From NCBI GenBank assembly GCA_947447835.1, contig CANFLP010000011.1:1-25394 (forward strand): a DNA stretch of 25,394 bases, read 5' to 3'. Of this stretch, positions 23,712 through 25,394 are shown piece by piece. The stretch comes from Bacteroidota bacterium. GTDB taxonomy: Bacteria > Bacteroidota > Bacteroidia > Chitinophagales > Chitinophagaceae. The first letter of the stretch is position 1. Each line of letters begins with the position of its first letter. The notes under the pieces are model-generated. The model saw only the letters and a program-made list of their open reading frames with translations, made no database searches and had not been told where the DNA came from. The position numbers were made by a program, and so were the translations under genes.

Positions 23712-25394
23712 TTATTTCAATGCTTCTTCGTTTTCCTTTCTATTAAATACCCAGAATATAATTGGAAATACTAGTAAGGTCATCACCGTGGCAGTTACTA
23801 AACCACCAATAATAACTACTGCTAAGGGTTTTTGAGATTCTGAACCTATACCAGTACTTATTGCAGCTGGCATTAAACCAATTGATGCCATCAAAGCAGT
23901 CATAACTACAGGTCTTGTTCTAGCAATTACAGCATTTAAGATAGATTCATTCAACGATAACTTCAATTTTAGGTTATTATGGAATTCCGATATTAGTATA
24001 ACACCGTTTTGAATACATATACCAAATAATGCGATAAAGCCTACGCCAGCAGAAATACCAAAATTAATCCCAGTTAAATGCAAGGCTATAATACCTCCAA
24101 TAATAGCGAAAGGCACATTGGTTAATACCAACAAGGAGTCCTTAATATTACCAAACATAATAAAGAGTAATATAAAAATGCCAACCAAACTTATAGGTAC
24201 CATTTGCCCTAATCTACCAGATGCACGTACTTGGTTTTCAAATTCTCCTGTCCATCCTACCGAATATCCGTCAGGCAATTTAATGTGATCAGCTACATTT
24301 TTTTGTGCTTCTGCAATGGTTCCCCCTAAATCTCGGTCTCTTACCGAAAACTTAACTCCGATAAATCGTTTGGTATTGTCTCTATATATAAATGCAGGGC
24401 CCGTAATTTTTTGTATAGAAGCAATTTGTTTTAAAGGTATTTTAGCACCTTGCATGGTTGGCACTTTCAACTCGCCAATATCTTTCTCATTTTTTCTAAA
24501 GGCCTCCATGTATCTAACTCGTACTGCAAATTTTTTCTCTCCTTCAAATTTTTCCGTAGCCGTTTTTCCACCTACGGCCATTTCTAATACCGCTTGCGCG
24601 TCTCCCATCTTAACCCCATATGCTGCCATTTTTTCTCTATCCAACACTACACTTAATTCAGGTTGTCCCACATTTCTTAATATGCCAACGTCTTTAATGC
24701 CTCTTACACCTTCGATTTGTTTAATTACATCATTCGCAATTTGATCTAGTTTTTCTAAATCATCTCCGTAAATTTTAACTGCATTGGATGCATTGATTCC
24801 TGCAACTGCTTCTGCAACATTATCAATAATAGGTTGTGAATAATTATAGCCAATTCCCTGATATTTAGTAAGCGAATCATCCATCTCTCTTACTAAATCA
24901 TCCATCGATAGTTTTCTTTTCCATTCCTCCTTAGGTTTTAAATTTACCTGCATTTGAACATAATAAAATCCACTAGGATCCGTACCATCATTGCTTCTTC
25001 CAACTTGTGACAAAACTCCATTCACTTCAGGAAATTTTTGTAACTCTTTTCTTAATGTAGCAGTTTGTTTCACGGTCTCAGGCAAGGATTGACTCATTGG
25101 AAACTTAGCTTCTACCCATAATGCACCTTCATTTAATTGCGGTAAAAATTCAGTTCCTAAAAAAGAGGCAGAGAAAAAAGTTAATGCCATAAAAAGAAGT
25201 GATCCAATTAAAGTGATTTTTTTATTTTTAAAAGTCCAGTTAAACCCTTTCTTAACTCCATTATTCCAAAAATTTACAAATGGATTGTTTTTTTCTCTAA
25301 CATTTTTATTTAAAAGTATATGACACAAAACCGGAACCAATGTTAAAGTAAATAATAACGCACCTAATAAAGCAAATCCTAATGTATAAGCCAA
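23712..25394 (-). CDS. CusA/CzcA-family heavy-metal RND efflux pump, C-terminal part (5' end outside window)
   Basis: The frame is open to the window end, so about 560 of the usual 1040 or so residues are visible. The start of the fragment, AYTLGFALLGALLFTLTLVPVLCHILL, matches the end of the first membrane block of CzcA. The periplasmic porter part follows, with EFLPQLNEGALW, VSQVGRSNDGTDPSGFY, and GKTATEKFEGEKKFAVRVRY. The second membrane block contains ALFGICIQNGVILISEF and RTRPVVMTALMASIGLMPAAISTGIGSE, typical of the HME-RND family. It should export metal ions (Cu/Ag or Co/Zn/Cd) with protons; specificity cannot be judged because the TM4 proton-relay region is outside the window. The adaptor and channel that partner this RND are not visible; the EmrA/TolC genes downstream belong to an MFS pump. 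Confidence 0.93.
   Translation of the reverse strand: MAYTLGFALLGALLFTLTLVPVLCHILLNKNVREKNNPFVNFWNNGVKKGFNWTFKNKKITLIGSLLFMALTFFSASFLGTEFLPQLNEGALWVEAKFPMSQSLPETVKQTATLRKELQKFPEVNGVLSQVGRSNDGTDPSGFYYVQMQVNLKPKEEWKRKLSMDDLVREMDDSLTKYQGIGYNYSQPIIDNVAEAVAGINASNAVKIYGDDLEKLDQIANDVIKQIEGVRGIKDVGILRNVGQPELSVVLDREKMAAYGVKMGDAQAVLEMAVGGKTATEKFEGEKKFAVRVRYMEAFRKNEKDIGELKVPTMQGAKIPLKQIASIQKITGPAFIYRDNTKRFIGVKFSVRDRDLGGTIAEAQKNVADHIKLPDGYSVGWTGEFENQVRASGRLGQMVPISLVGIFILLFIMFGNIKDSLLVLTNVPFAIIGGIIALHLTGINFGISAGVGFIALFGICIQNGVILISEFHNNLKLKLSLNESILNAVIARTRPVVMTALMASIGLMPAAISTGIGSESQKPLAVVIIGGLVTATVMTLLVFPIIFWVFNRKENEEALK

Noticed and set aside
1..25394. Search for tRNA, rRNA, CRISPR arrays, insertion sequences, prophage or defence genes
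   Set aside because: No cloverleaf-like gene, spaced repeat array, transposase, integrase or terminal inverted repeats with a transposase were seen; all gaps are short and filled by promoters or terminators.

Overview
This window is an AT-rich stretch of a Bacteroidota chromosome. It is probably from a free-living Chitinophagaceae or Sphingobacteriia-type bacterium, but the genus cannot be told from sequence alone. Supporting signs are the gene families (DUF1080, DUF1684, NIPSNAP, FucP-type MFS, YwaF-type membrane protein, Spy-like protein after an ECF sigma gene), the lack of Shine-Dalgarno sequences before most starts, several TAnnTTTG -7 boxes typical of the phylum, and exported proteins whose signal peptides almost all end in A-x-A followed by Gln.

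Layout, left to right. 1-5888: the 3' end of a penicillin-acylase-family gene; a convergent LuxR-type atypical response regulator that overlaps it; a secreted DUF1080 protein; a YwaF-like membrane protein; a small HAD phosphatase; and a second, complete penicillin acylase paralogue. 5916-8105 (minus): a UDP-N-acetylhexosamine-type nucleotide-sugar dehydrogenase behind a secreted DUF1684 protein. 8263-10895 (plus): a compact run of exported VOC protein, exported esterase, single-domain asparaginase-like protein and exported glycerophosphodiester phosphodiesterase. 10900-11804: an exported NTF2-like protein and a divergent DoxX-like membrane protein. 11913-14436 (minus): an M28 peptidase followed by a class-C-type serine hydrolase. 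14514-16015 (plus): an ECF sigma factor, a single-pass membrane protein in the anti-sigma position and a Spy-like periplasmic protein, closed by a terminator. 16111-18866: an M20 peptidase and a convergent FucP-type sugar transporter. 18945-19730: an exported NIPSNAP protein. 19727-25394 (minus): the C-terminal half of a heavy-metal RND pump, then an EmrA-type adaptor, an EmrB-type MFS pump and a TolC-type outer-membrane channel.

The common theme is envelope and periplasmic hydrolysis (acylases, peptidases, esterase, phosphodiesterase), envelope stress sensing (sigma, membrane protein, Spy-like) and multidrug or metal efflux. I see no tRNA, rRNA, CRISPR array, insertion sequence, phage gene or toxin-antitoxin pair. 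Every intergenic gap is under 200 bases.

I did not find an obviously new multi-gene system. The most unusual signals are small-scale: a perfect 15-bp inverted repeat covering the start of the LuxR-type gene; transcription terminators that lie inside the coding sequence of the convergent neighbour; tail-to-tail genes that share or overlap stop codons; a near-universal Gln at the signal peptidase +1 position; and an RND pump gene placed directly before a complete EmrAB-TolC set.
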